From Variovorax sp. YR216 (GTDB taxonomy: Bacteria; Pseudomonadota; Gammaproteobacteria; Burkholderiales; Burkholderiaceae_C), in contig NZ_FNRO01000028.1 of NCBI RefSeq assembly GCF_900107745.1, positions 1 through 64,000 on the forward strand: a stretch of 64,000 nucleotides of DNA, read 5' to 3'. The notes under the pieces were generated by a model. It was not told where the DNA came from. It saw nothing but the letters and a program-made list of their open reading frames with translations, and ran no database searches. This document shows positions 17,292 to 26,176 of this stretch, in pieces (within the stretch, counting starts at the first letter, position 1; each line of letters starts with the position of its first letter). Position numbers and translations under genes: made by a program.

Positions 17292-18245
17292 TCAAGGAAG
17301 GGCCGCGGCGAACTTCGAGCCCGCGTTGAATAGGTTGTGCAGCATCGAGCGCATCCATTTGTTGCCGGGCTCGCGGTGATAGCGCTCGTGCCAGTACTGG
17401 GCGATCTCGAACTTGGGAAGTCGCACCGGCGGCTTGACGAGTTCAAGATCGAGTTCCCGGGCGAGCACCGCTGCGAGAGGTGAAGGCAGGGTGACGAGCG
17501 CGTCGGTCTGCTTGGCTGCAAGCACTGCCGCGGTGAAGCCGGGCACGCGGATGGTGATGTTCTGCGGCGGGATGGCGGCCTCCAGTGCTTCCTGCGCGAT
17601 CTGCATCGCATGACCGGTGCGCTCGGCGGCCACCAGCACGTGCTTCTCCGCGATAAAGTCTTCGACGGAGGGCGTTCTCGAAAGGCGAGGGTGCCCGCGT
17701 CGCATCACGCTCATGTAGGTGGCGCTGAAGAGCATCTGGCGTCGTATGCCTTGAGTGAGCAATGGATAGGAGCCGATCGCCAGGTCAGCCTTGCCCGACT
17801 GGAGCCAGCCATGCAGGTGTTCGGCCTCCAGGGGCATCGCGCTGACATGCACGTTCGGCGCCTCGGTCTCCAGCGCACGAACGATGGGCGGCAGCATCAC
17901 CACGATGGCTGCATCCACCGCGAGGAAGCTGAAGTTCCGGTTGGACAAACGCGGGTCGAAGGGCACCTGCTCGGCCTGCAGGGACTGCACCCCGTCAAGG
18001 ATCGCGCGCACTGCGGGGGCCATGCCCAGTGCTTTCGGGGTCGGCTCCATTTGAAGGCCGACCCGGACGAACAACGGGTCGTCGAAGTAACAGCGTAAAC
18101 GGCTCAGTGCCTTGCTGAGCGCGGGCTGCGTGGTGTTGAGGACCATCGAGCTGCGCGTCACGCTGCGTTCTCGCAGCAGCACGTCCATCACCCGAAGCTG
18201 GTTCAGATCAAGACCATCTGCATATCCACGAGGCATGGTACTCAT
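17292..18245 (-). CDS. LysR-type regulator (NahR/LinR-like group)
   Basis: A 317-residue LysR regulator. The HTH starts DLNQLRVMDVLLRERSVTRS and continues TTQPALSKALSRLR; PLFVR and PTPKA follow, as in the NahR/NodD/LinR group. These respond to aromatic or plant-derived effectors. The start at 18245 follows GGGA at a normal distance; an upstream in-frame ATG adds 38 residues without homology. It is divergent from the porin-MFS-monooxygenase operon beginning at 18503. The 257-base gap contains a palindrome and repeated motifs, so it very likely controls the hydroxyquinol-type pathway. The effector is unknown. Confidence 0.9.
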   Translation of the reverse strand: MSTMPRGYADGLDLNQLRVMDVLLRERSVTRSSMVLNTTQPALSKALSRLRCYFDDPLFVRVGLQMEPTPKALGMAPAVRAILDGVQSLQAEQVPFDPRLSNRNFSFLAVDAAIVVMLPPIVRALETEAPNVHVSAMPLEAEHLHGWLQSGKADLAIGSYPLLTQGIRRQMLFSATYMSVMRRGHPRLSRTPSVEDFIAEKHVLVAAERTGHAMQIAQEALEAAIPPQNITIRVPGFTAAVLAAKQTDALVTLPSPLAAVLARELDLELVKPPVRLPKFEIAQYWHERYHREPGNKWMRSMLHNLFNAGSKFAAALP

Positions 18246-18319
18246 GTCTACATTCCCATAGTGAGTGTCGAGCGGGCAGGGTAGAGTTGAAGCCGGTCTT
18301 GCGCAATCGGGTCGAGTGC

Positions 18320-18333
18320 CAGTGTCGACACTG
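18320..18333. promoter_or_regulatory. 14-bp perfect palindrome upstream of the LysR gene
   Basis: CAGTGTCGACACTG is a perfect 14-base palindrome, 75 bases upstream of the LysR start and 170 bases upstream of the porin gene. It could be an operator. LysR sites usually show T-N11-A dyads, which this contains only loosely, so the binding protein is uncertain. Confidence 0.45.
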
Positions 18334-18352
18334 AACGCACCAATCGCGAGCC

Positions 18353-18444
18353 GACGCAAATCTGCATTCGCAGGGACGCAAGAGCGATGCCATTCGGGCG
18401 CGAAGCGTCATGTCGCAGCGGAATACTGCGAATGCCTTTGCGTC
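18353..18444. promoter_or_regulatory. Repeated GACGCAA...GCATTCGCAG elements upstream of the porin gene
   Basis: One element at 18353-18373 (GACGCAAA, TCT, GCATTCGCAG) is repeated in inverted orientation at 18426-18444 (CTGCGAATGCCTTTGCGTC). The arms match over 8 plus 10 bases with a small indel. A degenerate third copy lies at 18375-18398 (GACGCAA... CCATTCGGG). The set ends 58 bases before the porin start codon, where an activator would bind. Their repetition in both orientations suggests a multi-site operator for the divergent LysR protein or another regulator. Confidence 0.55.
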
Positions 18445-18502
18445 AATGTGCAAAGTCGCGCCGCAAACCTAATGTCCGGGCTCCCAAACGAGGAGCAACG
18501 AC

Positions 18503-19489
18503 ATGGCGGAAATGTGGACCGGTGGTGCAGGCATCGAACTGGAGCAACGGATCTCCTGGCGAAGGATTGCAGGCCGGGCACTCCCGGCTCTGCTCTCACT
18601 CGTCGCGTTATCGGCATCGGCGACAGAGGGAGGTGGCAACTCCTACCCGATGGGCGTGGAGACCAACTACAACGGCTTGATGCTCCCCGAGGGCGCGCAT
18701 TGGTTCATCTACTACTCCCACTACAACGCAACGCATTCGAAGAACAACGCGGGCGTCGACAACCCGCAACTCACGCGCTTTGACCTGACGGTCAACGCCA
18801 TCGCGCCGAGGCTCTCGTACGTGTGGCCGGGCGTGACCTTTCTCGGGGCGAACGTCGAGACGCGTGTCGTGCAGGCGATAGCTGGAAGTGATCTCGATGC
18901 GGCGCTGGGCCGGCCCGGCGGCCTCCCACCGTTAGACCGCGGGGGGAACGCGACCGGGCTCACCGACATGGCTTTCTCTCCGGTGATCCTCGGCTGGCAC
19001 TCGCCCGTGTACCACCAGACGGTGGGTATCGATTCGCACCTGAAGACGGGCACCTACGACGTCGCCGACCGCGTGAACACAGGGCGCAACTACACGCAGG
19101 TCGCGCTCTTTTATGCGTTCACCTGGTTCCCGGCGACAGGCTTCGATGTCAACGCGAAGTTCCGCTATGCGACCAACCAGCGGAACGAGGCGACGGCGTA
19201 CCGGTCGGGCGACGAGGCGACGATCGAGTTCAGCGGCGGATGGCGCGTGTCGCCGGAACTCGCGGTGGGGATCAACGGCTACGTGTATCGACAGACCACC
19301 GACGACGACCAGTACGGCCGCCCCGTGAACGGCAACGGCAATCGGGGCCGCGTCAATGCGCTCGGCCCTTACGTCACCTACTACCTGTCGCCCCGCCTGG
19401 CGTTGGTCGCCAAGCTTCAGCAGGAGTTCGGTGCGCGCAACAAGCCTGAAGGCACGCGCCTGTGGCTCCAGGCACGCGTGCCGTTCTAG
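18503..19489 (+). CDS. Outer-membrane channel of the MetA-pathway (phenol degradation) porin-like family
   Basis: A 328-residue protein with a long N-region and a hydrophobic signal segment ending SASA near residue 41. A beta-rich body follows with alternating aromatic residues, ending in Phe (ARVPF), as in outer-membrane beta-barrels. The pattern YPMGVETNYNGLMLPEGAHW and the later T-D-M-A-F-S-P segment match the family named for the meta-pathway of phenol degradation (SphA-like). Such proteins are thought to admit aromatic substrates. ATG at 18503 follows GAGGAG. It is the first gene of the chlorophenol/hydroxyquinol-type operon. Confidence 0.82.
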   Translation: MAEMWTGGAGIELEQRISWRRIAGRALPALLSLVALSASATEGGGNSYPMGVETNYNGLMLPEGAHWFIYYSHYNATHSKNNAGVDNPQLTRFDLTVNAIAPRLSYVWPGVTFLGANVETRVVQAIAGSDLDAALGRPGGLPPLDRGGNATGLTDMAFSPVILGWHSPVYHQTVGIDSHLKTGTYDVADRVNTGRNYTQVALFYAFTWFPATGFDVNAKFRYATNQRNEATAYRSGDEATIEFSGGWRVSPELAVGINGYVYRQTTDDDQYGRPVNGNGNRGRVNALGPYVTYYLSPRLALVAKLQQEFGARNKPEGTRLWLQARVPF

Positions 19490-19536
19490 CCGCGGCCTGA
19501 ACACCTCGGGCCTTCAACCCCATCAAGGACAAAGTA

Positions 19537-20916
19537 ATGCACAACGTCGTCAATGATCGTGTCGGTCCGCGCGTGATCGACATCGACGCAGTCATCGATG
19601 GAGCTCGCACGAGCCCGCTGCTTCTCACCGTGGTCGCCCTGTGCGCGTTAGTTGCGCTGCTGGACGGCTTCGACACGCTCGCCATCACCTATGCCGCACC
19701 GGTCATCGCGAATGCATGGCGACTGCCCCGCGAAGCGTTCGGACCGATATTCGCTGCGCACTATGCGGGTGCGGCTGCCGGCGCGGCACTCTTCGGCCTG
19801 GTGGCGGATCGCTTCGGGCGGCGACCGGCGATCCTCTGGGCCACTGCGACATTTGCGCTCTTTGCCATCGCAACGCCGCTGGCGAGAGGATTCGGATCGC
19901 TATTCGTCCTCCGCGCGCTGACCGGGCTTGGCCTGGGTGGCGCGCTTTCCAACGTGATCGCGATGGTGTCGGAGTTCGCGCCGCGCCGCGCTCGCGCGAC
20001 GATGGTGAGCGTCATGTACGCCGCGTTCCCGCTTGGCGGTGTGATCGGCGGTCCACTCTCCGCGCACCTGCTCGCGCAATACGGCTGGGAGGCGGTGTTC
20101 GTGATGGGGGGCATCGCGCCGCTGTTGCTGCTCGTAGTGCTGGCGGTCGCGCTCCCAGAGTCCGTGCGGTTCCTTGTCGCGCGACAAGCGCCTGCCGATG
20201 TCATTGCACGCTCGTTGCGGCGACTCGTTCCTGGCCTGCACTTTGGCGATGCCGACCGGTTCGTTCTCGTCGAACGCGCCGCCGGTGGTGGTCGACCGAT
20301 CCGGCGAATCTTCAGTGGTGACCTGTTGCGCACCAGTATGTTGCTCGGTGCTGCTTCGTTCTGCACGCAACTGGTGATCGTCTACATCATCACCTGGATG
20401 CCAACCTTGCTGGTTGCGACGGGGATTGGCCTGGGTGACGCGATCCTCATCTCCGCCACCTTCTCGCTGGGCGGCATCGTCGGATCGCTCCTGCTGGCGC
20501 GCATCATCGATCGCGTGCAGTCCTGGTGGCCGCTTACCGCTGCGTTCGTGCTTGCGGGCTTTGCGATCGCCGCTGTAGGACTCGCGCCATCGCATCGGGT
20601 GATGCTGTTTGCGGCTGTCGCACAAGCCGGTGGGCTGATTGTGGGCGCCCAGGTGAATCTCAGCGCGTACTGCGCGACGGTCTATCCGACGGACATCCGT
20701 TCCACCGGTCTCGGATGGGTCATCGGCCTTGGTCGCGCAGGCGCGATCTGCGGGGCGCTCATGGGTACTGCCTTCGTCGCCGCCGGGCTCACTCTGCCTT
20801 CCCAATACGGGGTAAGCGGAATCGCGACGGTCGTCATTGCACTGCTGCTACATGCGGCTCGCAAGTCGAGCGGCTCACTCGCGATCGCCGCACCTGCCAA
20901 GCCTCTGGCGGAATAG
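19537..20916 (+). CDS. AAHS-family MFS transporter for an aromatic substrate
   Basis: A 459-residue inner-membrane permease with about twelve hydrophobic segments. The helix 1 motif ALLDGFDTLAITYAAP has the DGFD signature of aromatic acid:H+ symporters. The loop 2-3 motif GLVADRFGRRPA and LPESVRFLVA in the central loop agree. It lies 47 bases after the outer-membrane channel with an AAGGA ribosome site. Together the two genes would bring an aromatic compound across both membranes for the monooxygenase encoded downstream. The substrate (phenol carboxylate, resorcylate, nitrophenol or chlorophenol) is not readable. Confidence 0.88.
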   Translation: MHNVVNDRVGPRVIDIDAVIDGARTSPLLLTVVALCALVALLDGFDTLAITYAAPVIANAWRLPREAFGPIFAAHYAGAAAGAALFGLVADRFGRRPAILWATATFALFAIATPLARGFGSLFVLRALTGLGLGGALSNVIAMVSEFAPRRARATMVSVMYAAFPLGGVIGGPLSAHLLAQYGWEAVFVMGGIAPLLLLVVLAVALPESVRFLVARQAPADVIARSLRRLVPGLHFGDADRFVLVERAAGGGRPIRRIFSGDLLRTSMLLGAASFCTQLVIVYIITWMPTLLVATGIGLGDAILISATFSLGGIVGSLLLARIIDRVQSWWPLTAAFVLAGFAIAAVGLAPSHRVMLFAAVAQAGGLIVGAQVNLSAYCATVYPTDIRSTGLGWVIGLGRAGAICGALMGTAFVAAGLTLPSQYGVSGIATVVIALLLHAARKSSGSLAIAAPAKPLAE

Positions 20917-21023
20917 TGCGCATGCCTTGGAAGACATGTTCATTACGGGACGCGGCGCTTAAAGTTTTTTCACCGAGACAACGCATCCACCTTCCTTCCC
21001 CACCCACGAAATGGAGCGCAGAC

Positions 21024-21620
21024 ATGACCTCACAGACCGCCAACGAAACACGACCCTCTCTCGCGCAAGCGGCAGACGAGTCGAAATTACCGACTGCGCT
21101 GTGCGATCTGCTGGAGCCCGGCATCTCGGTGTCTGAGTTCCGCGATGCACTAGCCCGTGCAGTGACCGCCGTCACCGTGGTCACCACCAATGGCCCCGGT
21201 GGCCTGGCCGGTGTGACCTGCTCGGCGGTCGCGTCGGTCTGCGACACACCGCCCACGGTGCTGGTGTGCATGAACCGCCGCAGCTATGTGAACGGCGTCA
21301 TCAAGCAAAACGACGTGCTGTGCGTGAACTGGCTGAGCTCGCAGCAGAGCGGCGTCTCGGACATGTTCGCCGGCGTGGGCAAGCTGTCGATGCCCGAGCG
21401 TTTCAGTTCTGGCCGCTGGCACACGCTGGCGACCGGCGCGCCCTACAGCGCCGACGCCACCATCGCACTCGACTGCCGTGTCGTTGAAGCGATGGAAGTC
21501 GGCACACACAGCGTGTTCCTCGCCCGTGTGCTGGCGACGAAGACGCATGAAGAAGAGCACCGCGATCCGCTTGTCTACTGCAGGCGCAGCTATGCAACTA
21601 CGAGGCCAACCGCTCACTAA
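21024..21620 (+). CDS. NAD(P)H:flavin reductase component of a two-component monooxygenase
   Basis: A 198-residue reductase of the HpaC/TftC/flavin-reductase-like family that supplies FADH2 to the adjacent oxygenase. The N-terminal 40 residues are an extension. The domain starts FRDALARAVTAVTVVTTNGPGGLAGVTCSAVASVC, followed by PPTVLVCMNR, NVLCVNWLSSQQ-like flavin-binding text (here NDVLCVNWLSS), and a late H-S-V-F-L-A-R-V. I took ATG at 21024; the longer frame upstream overlaps the MFS gene. It precedes the oxygenase by 47 bases, which fits a TftC-TftD or HpaC-HpaB type pair. Confidence 0.9.
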   Translation: MTSQTANETRPSLAQAADESKLPTALCDLLEPGISVSEFRDALARAVTAVTVVTTNGPGGLAGVTCSAVASVCDTPPTVLVCMNRRSYVNGVIKQNDVLCVNWLSSQQSGVSDMFAGVGKLSMPERFSSGRWHTLATGAPYSADATIALDCRVVEAMEVGTHSVFLARVLATKTHEEEHRDPLVYCRRSYATTRPTAH

Positions 21621-21667
21621 GAGCACGAGGTCTTTCTCTCTCCAACGCACCACCAAAGGAAATTGCC

Positions 21668-23221
21668 ATGCTCCGCACAGGCCAGCAGTACCTCGACTCG
21701 CTCAATGACGGCCGCGTCGTCTGGGTCGGGAACGAGAAGATCGACAACGTCGCGACGCACCCGAAGACGCGCGACTATGCGCAGCGCCACGCTGACTTCT
21801 ACGACTTGCACCATCGCCCTGACCTGCAGGACGTGATGACTTTCGTCGACGAGAAGGGCGAGCGCCGATCGATGATGTGGTTCGGACACCGCACCAAGGA
21901 AGACCTTAAGCGCAAGCGCCGCTATCACGAGACGGTGATGCGCGAAATGGCCGGCGCTTCGTTCCCGCGTACGCCGGACGTCAACAACTACGTGCTCACC
22001 ACCTACACCGACGACCCGATGCCATGGCAGAAGCAGTCGGTCGGCACCGAGGGCCAGGAGCTGGCACGCAACATCGTCGATTTCTGGCAATCGGTGCGTG
22101 ATCGCGATCACAACTGCGCGCCCAACTTCGTCGACCCGCAGATGGACCGATCCACGCCCGACGCCCAGGCGCGTTCGCCCGGCCTGCGTGTGATCGAGCG
22201 AAACGAGAAGGGCATCGTCGTCGATGGCGTGAAGGCCGTCTCCACGGGCACGGCGTTTGCCGACTGGGTGCACATCGGGGTGTTCTTCCGGCCGGGCATT
22301 CCGGGCGACCAGATCATCTTCGCCGCGGTGCCTGTGGCTACCAAGGGTGTGTCGGTCGTTTGCCGTGAGAGCCTCGTGAAGGAAGACCGCATCGAGCATC
22401 CGCTCGCCTCGCAAGGCGATGAGCTCGACGGCATGACCGTGTTCGACAAGGTCTTCATCCCGTGGTCGCATGTCTTCCATCTCGGCAACCCCGAGCACGC
22501 GAAGCTCTATCCGCAACGGGTGTTCGACTGGCTGCACTACCACGCGCTGGTGCGCCAGATGGTGCGCGCCGAACTCATGGCAGGCCTCGCGGTGCTGATC
22601 ACGGAACACATCGGCACCAGCAAGATCCCGGCGGTGCAGACGCGCGTGGCCAAGCTGATCGGCTTTCACCAGGCGATGCTTGCACATGTGGTTGCAAGCG
22701 AGGAGCTTGGATTCCACACGCCGGGGGGGCTCTACAAGCCCAACATCCTCATCTACGACTTCGGTCGCGCGCTGTACCTGGAGAACTTCTCGCAGATGAT
22801 CTACGAGCTGGTCGACCTGTCGGGGCGTAGCGCATTGCTCTTCGCCACGGAAGACCAGTGGGAAGACTCCAAGCTCAACACGCTCTTCGAGAAGATGAAC
22901 ACCGGGCCGGTCGGCCGCCCGAAGGATCGCCTGAAGATTGGCCGGGTGATCCGCGACCTGTTCCTCACCGATTGGGGCAATCGTCTCTTCGTGTTCGAGA
23001 ACTTCAACGGCACGCCGCTGCAGAGCATCCGCATGCTGACGATGCAACGCGCCGAGTTCTCCGGCTCGGGGACCTACGGCAAGCTCGCTCGCCAGGTGTG
23101 CGGCATCGATTCGGTGGTGGACGACGCGACGGAGTACAAGGCCACCGCCGACTACGCCAAGGCCATGGACGCCGCGCGCCATCAGGAGCAGCTCTCGCTC
23201 AGCGGGACGCTCGCCATCTGA
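21668..23221 (+). CDS. FADH2-dependent (chloro)phenol 4-monooxygenase, TftD/HadA-like
   Basis: A 517-residue group D flavin monooxygenase of the HpaB superfamily. The N-terminus (RTGQQYLDSLNDGRVVWVGN, then HPKTRDYA and FYDLHHRPDLQDV) closely resembles TftD, the 2,4,5-trichlorophenol monooxygenase. HPLASQGDELD and NPEHAKLYPQR are also shared. Such enzymes hydroxylate phenols para, displacing halide or nitro groups, and yield hydroquinones or hydroxyquinol. With maleylacetate reductase and hydroxyquinol dioxygenase downstream, the product is probably hydroxyquinol. The true substrate may be a chlorophenol, nitrophenol or resorcinol. ATG follows AAAGGA. Confidence 0.9.
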   Translation: MLRTGQQYLDSLNDGRVVWVGNEKIDNVATHPKTRDYAQRHADFYDLHHRPDLQDVMTFVDEKGERRSMMWFGHRTKEDLKRKRRYHETVMREMAGASFPRTPDVNNYVLTTYTDDPMPWQKQSVGTEGQELARNIVDFWQSVRDRDHNCAPNFVDPQMDRSTPDAQARSPGLRVIERNEKGIVVDGVKAVSTGTAFADWVHIGVFFRPGIPGDQIIFAAVPVATKGVSVVCRESLVKEDRIEHPLASQGDELDGMTVFDKVFIPWSHVFHLGNPEHAKLYPQRVFDWLHYHALVRQMVRAELMAGLAVLITEHIGTSKIPAVQTRVAKLIGFHQAMLAHVVASEELGFHTPGGLYKPNILIYDFGRALYLENFSQMIYELVDLSGRSALLFATEDQWEDSKLNTLFEKMNTGPVGRPKDRLKIGRVIRDLFLTDWGNRLFVFENFNGTPLQSIRMLTMQRAEFSGSGTYGKLARQVCGIDSVVDDATEYKATADYAKAMDAARHQEQLSLSGTLAI

Positions 23222-23255
23222 ACGCGCCACCGCCGCACGCTCCGGGCCCGATGCC

Positions 23256-24173
23256 ATGAAGCTCCTACGCGAACCCGCCAGTGACGGCGGGATCGACCAA
23301 GCCACCGGCGGCGGGCCGGAGGCTTGTGTCGCCACCATCGGCATGTTCGATGGCGTGCACCGTGGCCATCGGCAGGTGCTTGCAAACCTCCGCGCACGCG
23401 GCGAATGGTCCGGGCTGCCCACCGCGCTGGTCACGTTCGACCCGCATCCCCGTGCAGTCCTGCGCGGGGACGCCGGGGCACCCAAGCTGCTCTCCAGCCT
23501 GGCCGACCGGCTGCAGTTGCTGGCGGCCACGGGCGCGGTGGACTACGCGCTGGTGTTGCGCTTCGACGCCGCGCGCGCCGGGCAGTCGGCAGACGAGTTC
23601 GTATCCACGGTGCTGCTGCGCCAGTTGGGCATGCGACAGCTTGTCGTCGGTGAGAACTTCGCCTGCGGCCGGGGCCGTCAGGGGTCGGTCGACTATCTTG
23701 CGGACCTCGGCATCCGGCTCGGGTTCTCGGTGTCGCCGGTGGCGCTCGACAGCATCCCGGCACTCGGCGGCGGCAGCTCGGGCGCGTCGGTACGCAGTTC
23801 GTCCACGGAGGCGAGGCGACTGATCAGCCTGGGCGATCTGGCGGGTGCGAGCGCCGTGCTGGAGCGCCCGCATGAACTGACCGGTATCGTGACCCGATCG
23901 CTTTCGCGTGTCGGCGCATCACGCGTCGTCGAGGCGGAGCTCCCGGCAACGATGTGCGCTCCGGCCGCAGCCGATTACGTCGGCGAGGTGCGGCCGATGC
24001 AGCCCGGCGGGGGTTGGTTCTCGGCGCTGCTGCACGTGGGCGGACAGTCCGGGCAGACCGTGCGTTTCGAGGCCGCACGTGATCTCGAGGCCCGGCGCGG
24101 CGACCCGCTGCGCCTGCGTTTCGTGGGCCGTGCCAGCGGCCGCGCTCCCATTCAAGACCGGACCTTCGCATGA
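23256..24173 (+). CDS. RibF-like FAD synthetase with a degenerate riboflavin kinase domain
   Basis: A 305-residue paralogue of the bifunctional RibF. The FMN adenylyltransferase domain is intact by eye: TIGMFDGVHRGH at 27-38 (nucleotide-binding), TFDPHPR at 60-66, and the ST-x-x-R motif near 183-188. The C-terminal part is the right size for riboflavin kinase but lacks the G-F-P-T-A-N motif that binds ATP and Mg2+. Kinase activity is therefore probably lost. Its position between the monooxygenase and maleylacetate reductase (with which it overlaps by 4 bases) suggests dedicated FAD supply for the flavin monooxygenase. Confidence 0.78.
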   Translation: MKLLREPASDGGIDQATGGGPEACVATIGMFDGVHRGHRQVLANLRARGEWSGLPTALVTFDPHPRAVLRGDAGAPKLLSSLADRLQLLAATGAVDYALVLRFDAARAGQSADEFVSTVLLRQLGMRQLVVGENFACGRGRQGSVDYLADLGIRLGFSVSPVALDSIPALGGGSSGASVRSSSTEARRLISLGDLAGASAVLERPHELTGIVTRSLSRVGASRVVEAELPATMCAPAAADYVGEVRPMQPGGGWFSALLHVGGQSGQTVRFEAARDLEARRGDPLRLRFVGRASGRAPIQDRTFA

Positions 24174-25243
24174 AAGACTTCATCTACACGGGGCATGCAC
24201 AACGCGTGCTCTTCGGAAGCGGCACGCTCGCACGGCTCGGCGACGAGGTTGACGCGCTCGGCGCCAAGCGCGCGCTCTTGCTCTGCACCCCGGGCCAGCG
24301 CGAAGAGGCGCAGCGGGTGGCGGACGTGCTGGGCCCGCGCTGTGCCAGCGTGTTCGCGGGCGCGATGATGCATGTGCCCATCGAGGTTGCACGCGAAGCG
24401 CGCATTGCGGCCGCCCGTCTTGGCGCGGACTGCGCAGTCGCATTCGGCGGCGGTTCCACGATCGGCCTGGGCAAGGCGATAGCGCTCGAATCGGGCCTGC
24501 CCGTGATCGCGGTGCCGACCACTTATTCCGGCTCGGAAATGACCGGCATCTATGGGCTGACCGAGGCCGGCGTCAAGAGGACGGGGATCGACCCGCGCGC
24601 GCGCCCGCGCACCGTGATCTACGACGTCGAGCTCACGCACTCGCTGCCGCTGGAGATGAGCGTGGCGAGCGGCATGAATGCGATCGCCCACGCGGCCGAG
24701 AGCCTCTACGCGCGGGATGTCAATCCGATCGTCGCCTTGATGGCCGAGGAGGGCATTCGAGCGCTGGGCAGGGCCTTGCCGCTCTTCGGCGGCTCGGACC
24801 CGGCGCAGGCACTGGCAGGGCGCAGCGATGCGCTCTACGGCGCCTGGCTTTGCGGCACCGTGCTGGGCAGCGTGGGCATGTCCTTGCACCACAAGCTGTG
24901 CCACACGCTGGGCGGCAGCTTCAACCTGCCGCACGCGCAGACGCACAGCATCGTGCTGCCGCATGCGCTCGCCTACAACGCCGAGGCTGCGCCCGAGGCG
25001 ATGTCGCGCATCGCGGCCGCGCTGGGCGGCGGGAACGCTGCGCAGTGCGTGTACGACCTTGCCGGGAGCGCAGGGGCCCTGCTTGCTCTCAAGGACGTCG
25101 GTTTGCGCGAGTCGGACCTTGACCGTGCCTGCGAGCTGGCGCTGCGCACCCCGTATCCCAACCCGCGACGCCTCGAGGCGCATGCGATCCGCCAACTGCT
25201 GCAGGACGCCTACGACGGCGTTCGGCCATCGGTGCACGCCTAG
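24170..25243 (+). CDS. Maleylacetate reductase
   Basis: A 357-residue member of the iron-type alcohol dehydrogenase superfamily that reduces maleylacetate (and may remove chlorine) to 3-oxoadipate with NAD(P)H. It shows FGGGSTIGLGKAIAL (cofactor binding), VPTTYSGSEMTGIYGLTE, GMNAIAHAAESLY and MSLHHKLCHTLGGSFNLPHA, all typical of TftE/MacA/ClcE-type enzymes. The length is the family norm. Its start lies inside the stop of the RibF-like gene (ATGA). Its product needs PcaIJ and PcaF, which are encoded only in the benzoate cluster of this window. Confidence 0.93.
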   Translation: MKDFIYTGHAQRVLFGSGTLARLGDEVDALGAKRALLLCTPGQREEAQRVADVLGPRCASVFAGAMMHVPIEVAREARIAAARLGADCAVAFGGGSTIGLGKAIALESGLPVIAVPTTYSGSEMTGIYGLTEAGVKRTGIDPRARPRTVIYDVELTHSLPLEMSVASGMNAIAHAAESLYARDVNPIVALMAEEGIRALGRALPLFGGSDPAQALAGRSDALYGAWLCGTVLGSVGMSLHHKLCHTLGGSFNLPHAQTHSIVLPHALAYNAEAAPEAMSRIAAALGGGNAAQCVYDLAGSAGALLALKDVGLRESDLDRACELALRTPYPNPRRLEAHAIRQLLQDAYDGVRPSVHA

Positions 25244-25282
25244 GGAAGCTGCGCGACAACCACCCCCACGAAGGAGACCCTC

Positions 25283-26176
25283 ATGCGAAACCTGAACCAG
25301 CACACCATCACCGAGGCGGTGATCGAACGCTTCGCCGACACGCCGAGCCCGCGACTGAAGAGGATCCTGACGCACCTCGTGAAGCACATGCACGACTTCG
25401 CGCGCGAGGTCGAGTTGACCGAGGACGAGTGGATGCAGGGGATCGAGTTCCTCACGCGCACGGGCCAGAAGTGCGATGGCAATCGCCAGGAGTTCATCCT
25501 TCTGAGCGACACCCTGGGCCTGTCGATGCTGACGGTGGCGATGAACCACGACAAGCCCGAGGGCTGCACCGAGGCCACGGTGTTCGGACCGTTCCACGTC
25601 GATGGGGCGCCTCACTATGAGAACGGAGCGGACATCGCGAACGGTGCGAAGGGCGAACTCTGCGAGGTGAGCGGCATGGTCCGTGGCATCGACGGAGAGC
25701 CCATCGCGGGCGCGGTGCTCGATGTCTGGCAGGCCGATGCGACGGGCCACTATGACGTGCAGTACGAGGCGCTCGCGCAGCCTCAGAACCGCGGCGTATT
25801 GGTTTCCGGTCCCGATGGCCGCTTCAACTTCCGCACGGTTGCCGCGGTGGCCTACCCGATCCCCGTCGATGGCCCGGTCGGTGACATGCTGCGTGCGACC
25901 GCACGCCACCCCTGGCGGCCCGCGCACCTTCACTTCATGGTTCGAGCGGAAGGCTACGAGACGCTCGTCACCCACGTCTTTCGCCGCGACGACCCCTATC
26001 TCGATTCCGATGCGGTTTTCGGTGTGCGCGAGTCGTTGCTCGGGGACTGGGTGCCCCAAGCCGGCGGTGGCTATGCGCTCGAGTTCGATCTGGTGCTGAA
26101 CCCGAAGGGCTCGAAGCGGTCAGTCGGCTCGGCTCACGCGACACGTGGATTGATGCGCTCCGAGTCGATCTCGTAG
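25283..26176 (+). CDS. Hydroxyquinol 1,2-dioxygenase
   Basis: A 297-residue intradiol dioxygenase that opens hydroxyquinol (1,2,4-trihydroxybenzene) to maleylacetate. The iron ligands are expected at Tyr in ATGHYDVQYE, Tyr in AVAYPIPVDGPVG and the two His in RPAHLHFMVRAEGY. AYPIPVDGPVG marks the hydroxyquinol type, in contrast to YGCPPDGPTQ in CatA of this window. It is the last gene of the plus-strand catabolic operon. Its final 43 bases overlap the 3' end of aceE on the other strand, so both genes lack a separate terminator there. Confidence 0.94.
   Translation: MRNLNQHTITEAVIERFADTPSPRLKRILTHLVKHMHDFAREVELTEDEWMQGIEFLTRTGQKCDGNRQEFILLSDTLGLSMLTVAMNHDKPEGCTEATVFGPFHVDGAPHYENGADIANGAKGELCEVSGMVRGIDGEPIAGAVLDVWQADATGHYDVQYEALAQPQNRGVLVSGPDGRFNFRTVAAVAYPIPVDGPVGDMLRATARHPWRPAHLHFMVRAEGYETLVTHVFRRDDPYLDSDAVFGVRESLLGDWVPQAGGGYALEFDLVLNPKGSKRSVGSAHATRGLMRSESIS

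Noticed and set aside
21617..23530. Minus-strand open frame of 637 codons
   Set aside because: Antisense to the TftD-like gene, with no motif; the plus-strand gene has clear homology and a ribosome site.
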